Of a stretch of 64,000 nt of DNA, positions 26,133 through 34,072 are shown in pieces. Origin of the DNA: Streptomyces sp. NRRL B-1347 (GTDB taxonomy: Bacteria; Actinomycetota; Actinomycetes; Streptomycetales; Streptomycetaceae); contig NZ_JOJM01000018.1 in NCBI RefSeq assembly GCF_000720325.1, positions 111,036 through 175,035 on the forward strand, read 5' to 3'. Below the pieces are notes generated by a model. The model worked only from the letters and a program-made list of their open reading frames with translations, did not search any database and was not told the origin of the DNA. Made by a program: the position numbers and the translations under genes. Within the stretch, counting starts at the first letter, position 1. Each line of letters begins with the position of its first letter.

Positions 26133-27755
26133 TCAGTGGGCCGCGGGCACCGGCACGTCGATGAGGTGCGGTCCGGGCTCGGACAGCGCCCACTTCAGCC
26201 GGTCGGCCAGTTCGCCGACGGTCCGGACACGGCAGGCCGGTACGCCCATGCCCTCGCTGAGCCGGACGAAGTCGAGGTCGGGCCGGTCCAGGTCGAAGAG
26301 CTCCGCCAGCGGCGCGGCGGAGGGGCCCAGCATGCGGCGGGCCTCCCGGCGCAGGATCGCGTAGCTGCGGTTGTTGAGCACGAGGACGGTCACGTCGAGA
26401 TGCTCGCGCGCCTGGGTCCACAGCGCGCTGAGGGTGTACATCGCGCTGCCGTCGGCCTCCAGGCAGATCACCGGCCGTTCGGGGCAGGCGAGTTGGGCGC
26501 CCGCGGCGAGCGGCAGACCCTGGCCGATGGCGAAGCCGGACAGGGTGAGCAGGTCGTGCCGGGCGGACGAGGCGGTCGCGGCCGGCAGGGCCGCGCCGGA
26601 CGTGTTGGTCTCGTCGACGAGGATGGCTCCCTCGGGCAGCGCGGTGCCCACGACCCGCGCCACCGTGTCCGCGGTCAGCTCGGCGCCGGGTGAGAGGCGC
26701 GGTGCGGGCAGCGCCTCGTGAAGCCGCGGCCGGGTGCCCGGGGCGACCTGGTCGGCGACCTCCTCCAGTACGTCGACGACGTCCTGGCCCTGGTCGGCGA
26801 GATGAGTCACCGCGCAGCCGGGCGGGACCAGGTCCCCGGGCACTCCGGGGGTCGCGAAGGCGGTGACGGGCCGGGCCGCACCGGCCAGGATCAGCTGGGT
26901 GGCATCGGCGAGACGGGTCCGCGCGGCATCGGGAGCCGCGCTGAGCCGCTCGACGAACGGCACGCCCACGCCGCGTTCGAGCCGCCCGGGGAACGGCTCG
27001 GCGAGTATCGCGGCGCCGGTGGCCTGAGCGATCCGGTCGGCGGCGGCAAGGCCGCGGGCGGTGAGCACCCGTCCGCCGAGCAGCAGCAGGGTGCCGGGGC
27101 CGGACCGCAGCGCGCGGGCGCTGTCGGCGGGGGTGGCCACGGACGTCGTCGTGTGTGGCTGCCGACCGCTGTCGGCAATGGTGTCCGCCCGTGTGCCGCC
27201 CGGCGGCGAGGCGCCTTCGGCCGGTCGCTCCGGGCGGCACGGGGCCCAGGCCACGTCCGAGGGGACGACCAGGGTGGCCACCCCGGACGGCGGGCCGGTC
27301 GCCGCCCGCAGCGCGGCGAGCGCGTCGGCTCCCAGGTCCGCGGCGTGCGTACTGCTGCGGACCCACTGCGACATGGGACGGGCGAGGGCCACGACGTCGG
27401 ACTCGAGCGGTGCGCCGAGGCCGCGGTGGGTGATCGCTCCGTCGCCCACGACGTTCACCACGGGTGTGCCCGCCCGCTGGGCGTTGTGCAGATTGGCGAG
27501 GCCGTTGGCGAGTCCGGCGCCTTGGTGGAGCAGCGTCATGGCCGGTACGGGCGCCATGCGGCCGTAGCCGTCGGCCGCGCCCGTCGCCACCCCTTCGAAC
27601 AGGCACATCACGGTGCGTGTGCCCGGAGTGTCCTGGAGCGCCGCCACCAGGTGGATCTCCGAGGTGCCGGGGTTGGTGAAGCACACGGAGACCCCGGCCG
27701 CGCGCAGCGAGCCGGTCAGGGCGTGGGCGCCGTCGCCCGGCGCTGTGCCGCTCAT
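26133..27755 (-). CDS. Thiamine-diphosphate-dependent enzyme, decarboxylase/acetolactate-synthase-like
   Basis: This 540-residue protein has the three-domain ThDP fold. The catalytic Glu54 lies in CLFEGVATGAADG. The cofactor-binding motif reads LEADGSAMYTLSALW with NNRSY about 25 residues later; EADGS replaces the textbook GDGS, a variant I have seen in acetolactate-synthase-like proteins of actinomycetes. Such enzymes decarboxylate 2-oxo acids and may ligate the resulting aldehyde. In this cluster a 2-oxo-acid side chain would arise from extradiol cleavage of L-DOPA, so decarboxylation of that intermediate is an attractive guess. ATG 27755 overlaps the stop of the luciferase-family gene. Confidence 0.85.
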   Translation of the reverse strand: MSGTAPGDGAHALTGSLRAAGVSVCFTNPGTSEIHLVAALQDTPGTRTVMCLFEGVATGAADGYGRMAPVPAMTLLHQGAGLANGLANLHNAQRAGTPVVNVVGDGAITHRGLGAPLESDVVALARPMSQWVRSSTHAADLGADALAALRAATGPPSGVATLVVPSDVAWAPCRPERPAEGASPPGGTRADTIADSGRQPHTTTSVATPADSARALRSGPGTLLLLGGRVLTARGLAAADRIAQATGAAILAEPFPGRLERGVGVPFVERLSAAPDAARTRLADATQLILAGAARPVTAFATPGVPGDLVPPGCAVTHLADQGQDVVDVLEEVADQVAPGTRPRLHEALPAPRLSPGAELTADTVARVVGTALPEGAILVDETNTSGAALPAATASSARHDLLTLSGFAIGQGLPLAAGAQLACPERPVICLEADGSAMYTLSALWTQAREHLDVTVLVLNNRSYAILRREARRMLGPSAAPLAELFDLDRPDLDFVRLSEGMGVPACRVRTVGELADRLKWALSEPGPHLIDVPVPAAH

Positions 27756-28741
27756 GCCGGACGCACTGTGGTGTCGGCGCGGCGCGTCGCGGTGTCGGCG
27801 CCCTCGTGCAGCAGCGGCGCGATGGCGTCGAGGACCTCGGGGCGCCCCGCGAAGGGGAAGTCCGCGCGGGGCCAGAAGACCACCAGGTCGGTGAAGCCCA
27901 TCTCCGAGAACATCTCCCTGGCTTCCACGAAGGACTGCGCCGACTCCAGGACGCCGCCGAGTTGTTCACCGGCGACGACGATCCGCGCGAGGGTGGTCGG
28001 CTCCCTGCCCTCGGCGGCGCAGGCCTCGTCGAGCCGGGCCAGCTGGTCCCTGAGCAGCCCGGCCATCCGGTCGAAGCGGCCTTCCTGGAAGCGCCCCGGG
28101 ACCCCGACGGTGATCCAGGACTGGGCGTGCCGGGCCGCGAGGCGCATCCCGCGGGGGCCACCGGCCGCGAGGGCGAACGGCACCCGCGGGCGCTGGACAC
28201 AGCCCGGATGCATATGGGCCTCCCGCGCCTGGTAGTACCGGCCGCTGTAGCTGGTCTCCGGCCGGCGCAGGAGCAGGTCCGTGAGCTCCACGAACTCCTC
28301 GAAGCGCGCCGCCCGTTCGGCGGGGGACAGCGGAGCGGCACCGAAGACCTCGGCGTCGAAGCCCTGGGCACCGGCCCCGACCCCGCAGATGAGGCGGCCC
28401 TCGGAGATGTCGTCCAGGGTCATGAGCTCCTTGGCGAAGGAGACCGGGTGCCGCAGATTGGGGCTGGCCACCAGCGTGCCGAGCCGCAGCGTGGTCGTGA
28501 CGGCGGCCGCTGCGGTCAGCGTGGTCAGGCCCGAGTACCACGTCGACTCCCGCAGTTGGCGCCACATCAGGTGGTCGAAGGTCCAGGCGTGGTCGAAGCC
28601 CAGCTCCTCGGCCCGGCGCCACCGGTCACGGGCCAGGGGCCAGCTGTGCTCCGGCAGGATGACCACGCCGTGCCGCAGCGAACGGGCCGCTGCCGTGCCG
28701 CCGGGCGGCACGGCCCGCCCGGGGTCCGGTGCGCCGGTCAC
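27752..28741 (-). CDS. LLM-class (luciferase-family) F420-dependent-type oxidoreductase
   Basis: This 329-residue protein has the TIM-barrel pattern of F420-dependent reductases: HGVVILPEHSWPLARDRWR, LGFDHAWTFDHLMW, LRLGTLVASPNLRHPV, LTLDDISEGRLICGVGAGAQ and FALAAGGPRGMRLAARH. F420-type reductases of this superfamily reduce imine or conjugated double bonds, including in 4-alkylproline biosynthesis (the LmbY/Apd6 group, from memory). GTG 28741 overlaps the stop of the proline hydroxylase gene and gives a short N-terminal extension before the conserved barrel. It could alternatively use FMN as a monooxygenase. Confidence 0.8.
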   Translation of the reverse strand: MTGAPDPGRAVPPGGTAAARSLRHGVVILPEHSWPLARDRWRRAEELGFDHAWTFDHLMWRQLRESTWYSGLTTLTAAAAVTTTLRLGTLVASPNLRHPVSFAKELMTLDDISEGRLICGVGAGAQGFDAEVFGAAPLSPAERAARFEEFVELTDLLLRRPETSYSGRYYQAREAHMHPGCVQRPRVPFALAAGGPRGMRLAARHAQSWITVGVPGRFQEGRFDRMAGLLRDQLARLDEACAAEGREPTTLARIVVAGEQLGGVLESAQSFVEAREMFSEMGFTDLVVFWPRADFPFAGRPEVLDAIAPLLHEGADTATRRADTTVRPA

Positions 28742-29604
28742 GTGGCGCGTTCGCACAGGAAGTAGTCGTCCATGTCCGCGAGGCGCGCGGCCAGTGCGGG
28801 GTCGGCGACCCGGTCGCGGATCGCGGCGATCGTCCGCCAGAAGAAGTTCTCGCCGCCGTCGTACTGGAAACCGGCCTTGGCGACGAGGCCGAACACCTCC
28901 CGGATGTTCTGCGGGTCGACCACGTCGGCCAGGGCGTACAGGGCCCGGCGTGCGGCGTCCGGCAGCGGCGGGCGGTGTACGACGCGGGAGTCGGGGATCA
29001 CCCGCTCGGTCTCGGTGGGGATGGTGAGCAGCGCGTCGTGGTCCTCGGTGTCGACGAAGTCGACGATCAGGTGCAGGCGCAGCTCGTCCGAGAGGTTGGC
29101 TGCGCTGTGCACCTTGGTGACGTCGAGGAACCACACCTCCCCCGCCGCCATCTGGAAGACCACGTTGTCGTCGCTGAAGTAGCAGTCGGGAAACGTGATC
29201 AGCGGGATGTGCAGCCGGTGCGCGGGGCGCTTGTCGGTGGCGGCGGCGGTGTCGAACTCGACGTAGTCGCGGTGCGGGACCAGGACGTTCGAGGTCAGTG
29301 CGGCCAGTCGGGCGAACCGCAGATGCCGGACGGACAGCGACTCTTCCATGATCTGTATGAGGTACGGCAACTGCCGCCCGTACGCGGTGACACCCGACGC
29401 GGAACCGTCGTCGTAGTGCTTGATGATGCCGTCCCCGTTGTCGCCGCCGGGCGCCCAGAGCATGATCTGCCCTTGCTGGCGTGCCGGGCGGCTGCACAGG
29501 AACTCGTCATAGGGCTCGGCGAAGTTGAACTCCTTCGCCTGCTCCAGCTCCTTGGCCAGTCGTTCCTCGTCTATCTCCACCGTGCTGACGCGATGAGAAT
29601 GCAA
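28738..29604 (-). CDS. L-proline 3-hydroxylase-family 2-oxoglutarate oxygenase
   Basis: With a TTG start at 29604 the protein is 288 residues and its N-terminus (MHSHRVSTVEIDEERL) lines up with the known L-proline 3-hydroxylase pattern (MRSHILGKIELDQTRL, from memory). GGAAGGA lies 9-10 nt upstream of the TTG. Iron ligands are His111 and Asp113 (VPHRDYVEFD) and His166 (VHSAANLS); the 2-oxoglutarate-binding Arg is in LRLHLIVDF. The C-terminal helical domain matches as well (NIREVFGLVAKAGFQYD). Known members hydroxylate free proline at C3 or related imino acids, so proline, an alkylproline or piperazate are candidate substrates. It is the first gene of the minus-strand operon. Confidence 0.85.
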   Translation of the reverse strand: MHSHRVSTVEIDEERLAKELEQAKEFNFAEPYDEFLCSRPARQQGQIMLWAPGGDNGDGIIKHYDDGSASGVTAYGRQLPYLIQIMEESLSVRHLRFARLAALTSNVLVPHRDYVEFDTAAATDKRPAHRLHIPLITFPDCYFSDDNVVFQMAAGEVWFLDVTKVHSAANLSDELRLHLIVDFVDTEDHDALLTIPTETERVIPDSRVVHRPPLPDAARRALYALADVVDPQNIREVFGLVAKAGFQYDGGENFFWRTIAAIRDRVADPALAARLADMDDYFLCERAT

Positions 29605-29675
29605 ACTCGCCAGTCCTTCCTGAAACAGGTTTTTGACGGCAGAAGCGGCAGCGTGAATTGCCGATGAATGTAGAG

Positions 29676-29777
29676 TTAAGCCTCGTCTTCGTGTGGCCTG
29701 GCGGCTCTTTCTGTGCGGGCCACACGGCGGGCATGGGTCCCGGAGCTGCGGACGCGGGGTGCGGGACCGGGAGTCAT
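29676..29777 (-). CDS. Possible leaderless leader ORF (33 codons), copy 2
   Basis: ATG 29777 begins 4 nt after the -10 hexamer TACCGT, so it would start a leaderless transcript. The frame reads MTPGPAPRV then an Arg-rich tail and ends at TAA 29676, the same aligned TAA as in copy 1. Only the first five codons match copy 1 because of an indel, so translation is uncertain. The proline hydroxylase TTG start lies about 70 nt downstream. Confidence 0.35.
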   Translation of the reverse strand: MTPGPAPRVRSSGTHARRVARTERAARPHEDEA

Positions 29778-29781
29778 GGCG

Positions 29782-29810
29782 ACGGTAGCCCGGTGCTATT
29801 CGGCAGTCAA
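29782..29810 (-). promoter_or_regulatory. Promoter TTGACT-N17-TACCGT for the proline hydroxylase operon
   Basis: On the minus strand TTGACT occupies 29805-29810 and TACCGT 29782-29787 with a 17-nt spacer. Hexamers, spacing and the following CGCCATG are identical to the promoter at 17873-17901. Confidence 0.7.
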
Positions 29811-30007
29811 CACCCCTGTGGTGGCTGCCCGTTGATCCGTGAACTGATTCGCGCGACGTTCGCGTGGGCTGGTTCTCCACGTGTTGACGGGGTGGTGAAT
29901 CGATCTCCGTGCACGGCTGTCATCAGCGCACATGTCGTCGAATTGAGTCCCATATGTGCGCGCGGTGACGAGTCGGGGAGGGGAGAAGTTATGTCTTGAT
30001 TCCACTG

Positions 30008-30036
30008 TTGACTGGAATTTTCGATCACCGTAGTGT
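30008..30036 (+). promoter_or_regulatory. Promoter upstream of the piperazate synthase operon
   Basis: TTGACT (30008-30013) and TAGTGT (30031-30036) are 17 nt apart on the plus strand. The spacer holds TTTTCGATCACCG, conserved in copy 1 in front of the acyl ligase. The -35 hexamer itself is not conserved there, so the block could be an operator rather than part of the promoter. Confidence 0.5.
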
Positions 30037-30299
30037 TGGGCTTCGTTGAATGTTGATTGCATGGCTGAGAACGGGCGCCGAATTGTCCGATGTCGGATAC
30101 GTCGGACGGCTTCCCCGTCTGCACCTACCGCGAGCTGGCCGTTTTCTCGAAATGGCGCATCAATAACATTCGAACCTTTGCCGCCCCTCATCTTTCTTGC
30201 GCATGAGCCGATCGCGCGGATGGCACGTCTCGATTCCCCTGGGCGGGCCGCCCACGGGTTGAAGCGGCTGTGCACCGGCAAAGGGAATCAGAGGACGGG

Positions 30300-32324
30300 G
30301 TGCCCGGATTGCTCAACGATGCTTTGGAGTCCCCTCTGGCCTCGGGGCCATCGCCGACCGAAACGTACGACGTCGTCGGCATCGGATTCGGCCCGTCGAA
30401 CCTGGCGCTCGCCATCGCCGCACGGGAGATCGATCCGTTGCGCGGCTGCCTCTTCCTGGAGCGCGGCCCGTGCTTCCGCTGGCATCCGGGCATGCTCCTG
30501 GAGGGCTCCCGGATGCAGATCTCCTTCCTCAAGGACCTGGTCAGCCTGCGCAACCTCGCCAGCCCCTACTCCTTCCTGAACTACCTCAAGCACCGCGGGC
30601 GACTCGAACGGTTCGTGAACCTGCACGAGTTCCATCCCTCGCGGGCCGAGTACAGCGACTACCTGGCGTGGGCGGCGGACGACTTCTCCGAGCAGGTCCG
30701 CTACGGCGCCGACGTCGTCGGCGTCACCCCGCACGGCACCTCGTCGTTCGACGTGCGCTACCGCGAGCGGTCCAGCGGCCGGACCCGCACCGTGCGGGCG
30801 CGCAACGTGGTCGTGGCGCCCGGCGGAAGGCCCCGGATCCCCGAGGGCGCCGACCTCGACCACGTGATCCACTCCAGCGAGTTCCTGCCCCGGTTCGCCG
30901 AACGGCTGCCGGACACGGAGCGGGCGCACCGGATCGTCCTCGTCGGCGACGGCCAGAGCGCCGGCGAGATCGCGATGCAGGCCCTGAGGGAGTACCCCGC
31001 CATCGAGGTCCACCTGATCGCCTCCGGCATCGCGCCGCGCCCCACGGACAACAGCTCCTTCGTCAACGAGCAGTACTTCTCCGACAGTTCGCGCCGCTTC
31101 CTGGAACAGCCCGCGGACCGCCGGGCCAGACAACTCGCCGACGTGCGCAACTCCAACTACGGAGCCGTGGAGGAGCGCCTGCTCGACGACCTGTACCGCC
31201 TCACCTACCTCGACGAGGTCAAGGGGCGCCGACGGCTGTTCATCCACCCCTACTCCCGCCTCGTCGCCGCGGGTCCTGGCGAGGGCGGGACGCTGGCCAC
31301 GGTCCAGGACCGCCTCGACGGGACGACCACGACCCTGCCCTGCGACCTGGTGGTCCTGGCCACCGGCTACGAACGCCGCCTGGACCGGAGGACGTTCGCC
31401 GACGTGCTGCCGTACGTCCGGCACGACCCGGAGGGCGAACCCGTACTGACCGCCGCCCATCGCGTCGCCCTGACTCCGCCGCTGACCGCGGGCCTGTACG
31501 TCCAAGGCCTGGGCGAGAGCTCCTTCGGCCTGGGAGACACGCTGCTGTCCCTGCTGCCCTTCCGGTCCCGGCAGATCGTCGACGACATCGCGGCGCGGCT
31601 CGGCCCCGCCTCCGTCGACCGGGCGGCGCCCTACCCGCCGGACCGCCATGTGGAGCGCGACGCCGAGCGCATGTACGCGGTCGTGGAACGCTTCAAGTTC
31701 GCCACCGTGATCTCGGCGCGCGGCACCGACGACCCGGTCGTCACCCAGCTCCCGCTCACCCTGGACCGTTCGCGAGGCGGCCGAGGAGTCCTCTTCGGCC
31801 ACCTGGACCGGGAGAACCCACAGGCCCGCCTCCTCGACGACCGCCCGGTGACCCTCCTGTTCAACGGACCCAACAGCTACATCTCGCCCACCGTCTACGA
31901 GACGGACCAACTGCCGACCTGGAACTCCATCACGGTCCAGGTCCGCGGCCGGGCCCGGATCGTCCGCGACCGCGAGCGGATCGTGGCCGGGATGTGCGAA
32001 CTGGCCGCGCGCTCGGAGAGGAACCCGGGCCCGCCGACCCTGGAGCCCGACAACGAACGCATCGACAAGCTGATCGACTTCGTCGTCGGCTTCGAGGTCG
32101 AGATCACCGACATCGTGGGCCGGTTCAAGCTGTCGCAGGACCAGGAGGAGCGCGAACGGCTGCGTGCCGCCCACGCGCTCGCCGACACCGCCGGGACCGA
32201 CCACCGCGACCTGATCGGCCAGTTGCTCGGCATGCCCCTGGACAACGGCCGCACCGCCCCGAACCCGGGCGGCGGCATCGTAGAGAGCCTTGTGGGAGGT
32301 GACGGCAGTGGACACCACGTCTGA
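30300..32324 (+). CDS. Ornithine N-hydroxylase/piperazate synthase fusion (KtzI-KtzT type)
   Basis: This 674-residue protein fuses two enzymes. Residues about 15-430 form a flavin N-hydroxylase of the ornithine/lysine family: FAD loop GIGFGPSNLALA, FLKDLVSLRNLASPYSF, NADPH loop VGDGQSAGEIAM, DNSSFVNEQYF and ATGYERR. Residues about 445-640 form a PaiB/KtzT-like domain: MYAVVERFKFATVI, GHLDRENPQARLL, FNGPNSYISPTVYE, LPTWNSITVQVRG. KtzT-type enzymes were once annotated as transcription regulators but are heme enzymes that close the N-N bond of L-piperazate from N5-hydroxyornithine. The His in GHLDREN is a candidate heme ligand. GTG 30300 is chosen for AGAGGAC upstream; GTG 30270 is possible. It overlaps the MbtH gene by 17 nt. 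Confidence 0.9.
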   Translation: MPGLLNDALESPLASGPSPTETYDVVGIGFGPSNLALAIAAREIDPLRGCLFLERGPCFRWHPGMLLEGSRMQISFLKDLVSLRNLASPYSFLNYLKHRGRLERFVNLHEFHPSRAEYSDYLAWAADDFSEQVRYGADVVGVTPHGTSSFDVRYRERSSGRTRTVRARNVVVAPGGRPRIPEGADLDHVIHSSEFLPRFAERLPDTERAHRIVLVGDGQSAGEIAMQALREYPAIEVHLIASGIAPRPTDNSSFVNEQYFSDSSRRFLEQPADRRARQLADVRNSNYGAVEERLLDDLYRLTYLDEVKGRRRLFIHPYSRLVAAGPGEGGTLATVQDRLDGTTTTLPCDLVVLATGYERRLDRRTFADVLPYVRHDPEGEPVLTAAHRVALTPPLTAGLYVQGLGESSFGLGDTLLSLLPFRSRQIVDDIAARLGPASVDRAAPYPPDRHVERDAERMYAVVERFKFATVISARGTDDPVVTQLPLTLDRSRGGRGVLFGHLDRENPQARLLDDRPVTLLFNGPNSYISPTVYETDQLPTWNSITVQVRGRARIVRDRERIVAGMCELAARSERNPGPPTLEPDNERIDKLIDFVVGFEVEITDIVGRFKLSQDQEERERLRAAHALADTAGTDHRDLIGQLLGMPLDNGRTAPNPGGGIVESLVGGDGSGHHV

Positions 32325-32541
32325 GGCCGCTAGCGAGCCCGACTTCCTCGTCGTACGCAACGCCGAGGAGCAGTACTCCATCTGGCCGGCGGGCAGAGAC
32401 GTGCCGGCCGGTTGGGAAGTGATCGGCCCGCCGCGGCCCAAGGACGCCTGCCTCACGCACATCGCCGAGGTCTGGACGGACATGCGGCCGGCCAGTCTGC
32501 GGCGGAGCATGGAGGCCGCGGCGGGGGAGCGGGCCTCATGA
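32308..32541 (+). CDS. MbtH-family NRPS activator
   Basis: This 77-residue protein has the MbtH signature: VVRNAEEQYSIWPAGRDVPAGW, then CLTHIAEVWTDMRPASLR. MbtH proteins bind A domains and support their folding and activity, so this one likely serves several of the six A domains here. GTG 32308 has GGGAGGT 7 nt upstream. It overlaps the fusion enzyme upstream and shares an ATGA overlap with the VOC gene downstream. Confidence 0.95.
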   Translation: MDTTSEAASEPDFLVVRNAEEQYSIWPAGRDVPAGWEVIGPPRPKDACLTHIAEVWTDMRPASLRRSMEAAAGERAS

Positions 32542-33044
32542 GCGTGCCGACACCGGACACGCGCCGGGCCCCGGGAGCGCCGCCGGTGGCGGCGCCGTCC
32601 GTCCACCACATCGGCGTACAGACAGCCGATCTGGACAACTCCCTCAACTGGTACCGGGACTTCTTCGGCTGCACGCCGAACTGGACGCTGTCCACGTTCT
32701 CGTCGCTCACCCTCAGCCGGCTGCCCGGCATCACCACCCTCGTGGAGCTGGAGTGCGGCTCGGTGCGCTTCCACCTCTTCGGCCGGGAAGGCACTCCCGC
32801 GCAACCGCCCGATCCCGTGGCGCCGCAGTACCAGCACGTGTGTCTGCAGGCGGCCTCGTCCGAGGAACTGGTCGCCTGGCGCGAGCACTGGCTGGCGCTG
32901 TTCCGCTCGGGCTCCTACACCTTCGTCGGCCAGGAGACCGCGACCGACGTCGTGGTGGACGCCGACGGCGTGGAGAGCTTCTACTTCCTCGACGTCAACG
33001 GCCTCGAATTCGAGTTCACCTACATACCCGGTGCACGCCGGTGA
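32538..33044 (+). CDS. VOC-family dioxygenase, L-DOPA 2,3-dioxygenase-like
   Basis: This 168-residue protein is a vicinal-oxygen-chelate fold with two beta-alpha-beta-beta-beta units. Likely metal ligands are the His in SVHHIGVQTADLDNS, the His in YQHVCLQ and the Glu in LEFEFTYIP. The pattern of DNSLNWYRDFFGCTPNW matches my memory of LmbB1-type enzymes, which cleave L-DOPA at the 2,3 position in lincomycin, anthramycin and hormaomycin pathways. The adjacent gene encodes a tyrosine-3-hydroxylase-like protein, its expected partner, and this pairing is the main support. The product would cyclise to a pyrroline with an oxo-acid side chain. ATGA overlaps MbtH and GTGA overlaps the next gene. Confidence 0.75.
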   Translation: MSVPTPDTRRAPGAPPVAAPSVHHIGVQTADLDNSLNWYRDFFGCTPNWTLSTFSSLTLSRLPGITTLVELECGSVRFHLFGREGTPAQPPDPVAPQYQHVCLQAASSEELVAWREHWLALFRSGSYTFVGQETATDVVVDADGVESFYFLDVNGLEFEFTYIPGARR

Positions 33045-34072
33045 GCGGGAGGACCGCCGAGGCGACGACCGCGACACGGGTGGCGGAGTGGGACTTCGGC
33101 GCCTACCCCTACGGTCTGGAGCCGCTCCACCTGCCCGAGCCGGACGACCTCGACGGGGACGGGCCGGACGCCGCCGCCGACGCCGCCCTGGAGCACGCCG
33201 CGCGCAGGCTCGGGCTCGCCACGGCGTGGCTGTCGCAGGAGGAGATCCACCTCGCCGACCGCGACACCCTCGACGACGTGTTCTGGTTCCGGTGGATCAC
33301 CGGGCACCAGATCTCGTTCCTGCTGTGGCACCTGATGGCGCGGGTGCTGGCCCGCGCACCGGGACCGGGCCAGAGGCCGGCATCGGACCCGCGGTCGGCA
33401 CTGGACCCGAGGCCGGTACCGGACCCGCCCCGCGCCGGTGCCGAGCTGCTCGCCGGACTGGTCGAGGGCTACAACGCGATGCTGCTGTACACCAGTTCCT
33501 GCACGCGGGACAGCTACGACCGGGTCATCCGCCCGGCGATGCACCGTCACCACCACGGATTCAGCGGCAGCTGGGCGCCGGACTACCGACCGGTGCGCCG
33601 GCTCTTCCACGGCCGGGTCCCGAGCGCCGCGGACGGCCCCGGGAGCCGGAAGCTGGAGGAGGCACTGCGGGTCAACCAGGTCGTGCACGGCGCCGTCGCC
33701 GCCCGCCTGGTGCCCGGCAGCGAGTCCCTGCTCCAGCAGTCCGTCGGGGAGATGCGCCTGCAGGACCGGGCCGTCCGCTCGGTCTTCTACGACCACTTCT
33801 TCCTGACGGTCCGCCGAACCGTTCCCGAGCGGCAGATACTCGACCAGCTCCTTCGCCGACTGCGCGCCGCGCTGATCGATGTGTCCCTGAACGGCCTGTA
33901 CCCGTACGGCGAGCAGACCTTCGAAGGGCTGCCGTCCACGTACCGCACCCCGTTCATCGGCGAGTGCGAGCACCGCTTCCCGAGCATCACCGCCCGCACC
34001 GCGCAACTCACCTGCGGCTTCGCGGGACCGGCGAGCGCGGGCCGCCACACGGAGGGGGAGGACAACCAGTGA
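33041..34072 (+). CDS. Heme-dependent L-tyrosine 3-hydroxylase-like protein
   Basis: This 343-residue protein has the pattern I associate with LmbB2/Orf13-type histidine-ligated heme aromatic oxygenases: EWDFGAYPYGLEPLHLP, FWFRWITGHQISFLLWH, YNAMLLYTSSCTRDSYD, MHRHHHGFSGSWAPDY and LVPGSESLL. Known members make L-DOPA from L-tyrosine using peroxide. A repetitive Pro/Asp linker (SALDPRPVPDPPR) near residue 115 is probably a surface loop. Coupling to the VOC dioxygenase by a GTGA overlap supports a tyrosine-to-secodopa module. The fold is distantly related to tryptophan 2,3-dioxygenase. No self-evident defect is seen. Confidence 0.72.
   Translation: MSGRTAEATTATRVAEWDFGAYPYGLEPLHLPEPDDLDGDGPDAAADAALEHAARRLGLATAWLSQEEIHLADRDTLDDVFWFRWITGHQISFLLWHLMARVLARAPGPGQRPASDPRSALDPRPVPDPPRAGAELLAGLVEGYNAMLLYTSSCTRDSYDRVIRPAMHRHHHGFSGSWAPDYRPVRRLFHGRVPSAADGPGSRKLEEALRVNQVVHGAVAARLVPGSESLLQQSVGEMRLQDRAVRSVFYDHFFLTVRRTVPERQILDQLLRRLRAALIDVSLNGLYPYGEQTFEGLPSTYRTPFIGECEHRFPSITARTAQLTCGFAGPASAGRHTEGEDNQ

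Larger units (their letters stand above)
29620..30060. promoter_or_regulatory. Bidirectional regulatory region, copy 2 (inverted relative to copy 1)
   Basis: On the minus strand this region repeats the layout of 17640-18045: TTGACT-N17-TACCGT, CGCCATG, CCCGGTCC, CCGGGACCC, then TAACTC, GGCAATTC, CGCTGCCGC and CCTGTT. On its plus strand it shares TCTTGAT-N17-TTTTCGATCACCGT with the acyl-ligase side of copy 1. It also contains the perfect palindrome CCGTGCACGG (29909-29918), aligned with an imperfect dyad at about 17768. From 30061 to 30299 an open frame starting at 30061 is probably not a gene. Confidence 0.75.

Noticed and set aside
31630..32324. PaiB-type transcriptional regulator function for the C-terminal domain of the fusion
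   Set aside because: Fusion to an ornithine N-hydroxylase in an NRPS cluster fits piperazate synthase, a known functional reassignment of this fold; no DNA-binding motif is seen.
30288..33077. Long minus-strand frame of about 929 codons over the piperazate synthase region
   Set aside because: Antisense shadow of genes with clear flavin, MbtH and VOC motifs.
33041..34072. Tryptophan 2,3-dioxygenase identity
   Set aside because: The conserved blocks and the adjacent L-DOPA-dioxygenase-like gene fit the LmbB2-type tyrosine 3-hydroxylase group better.
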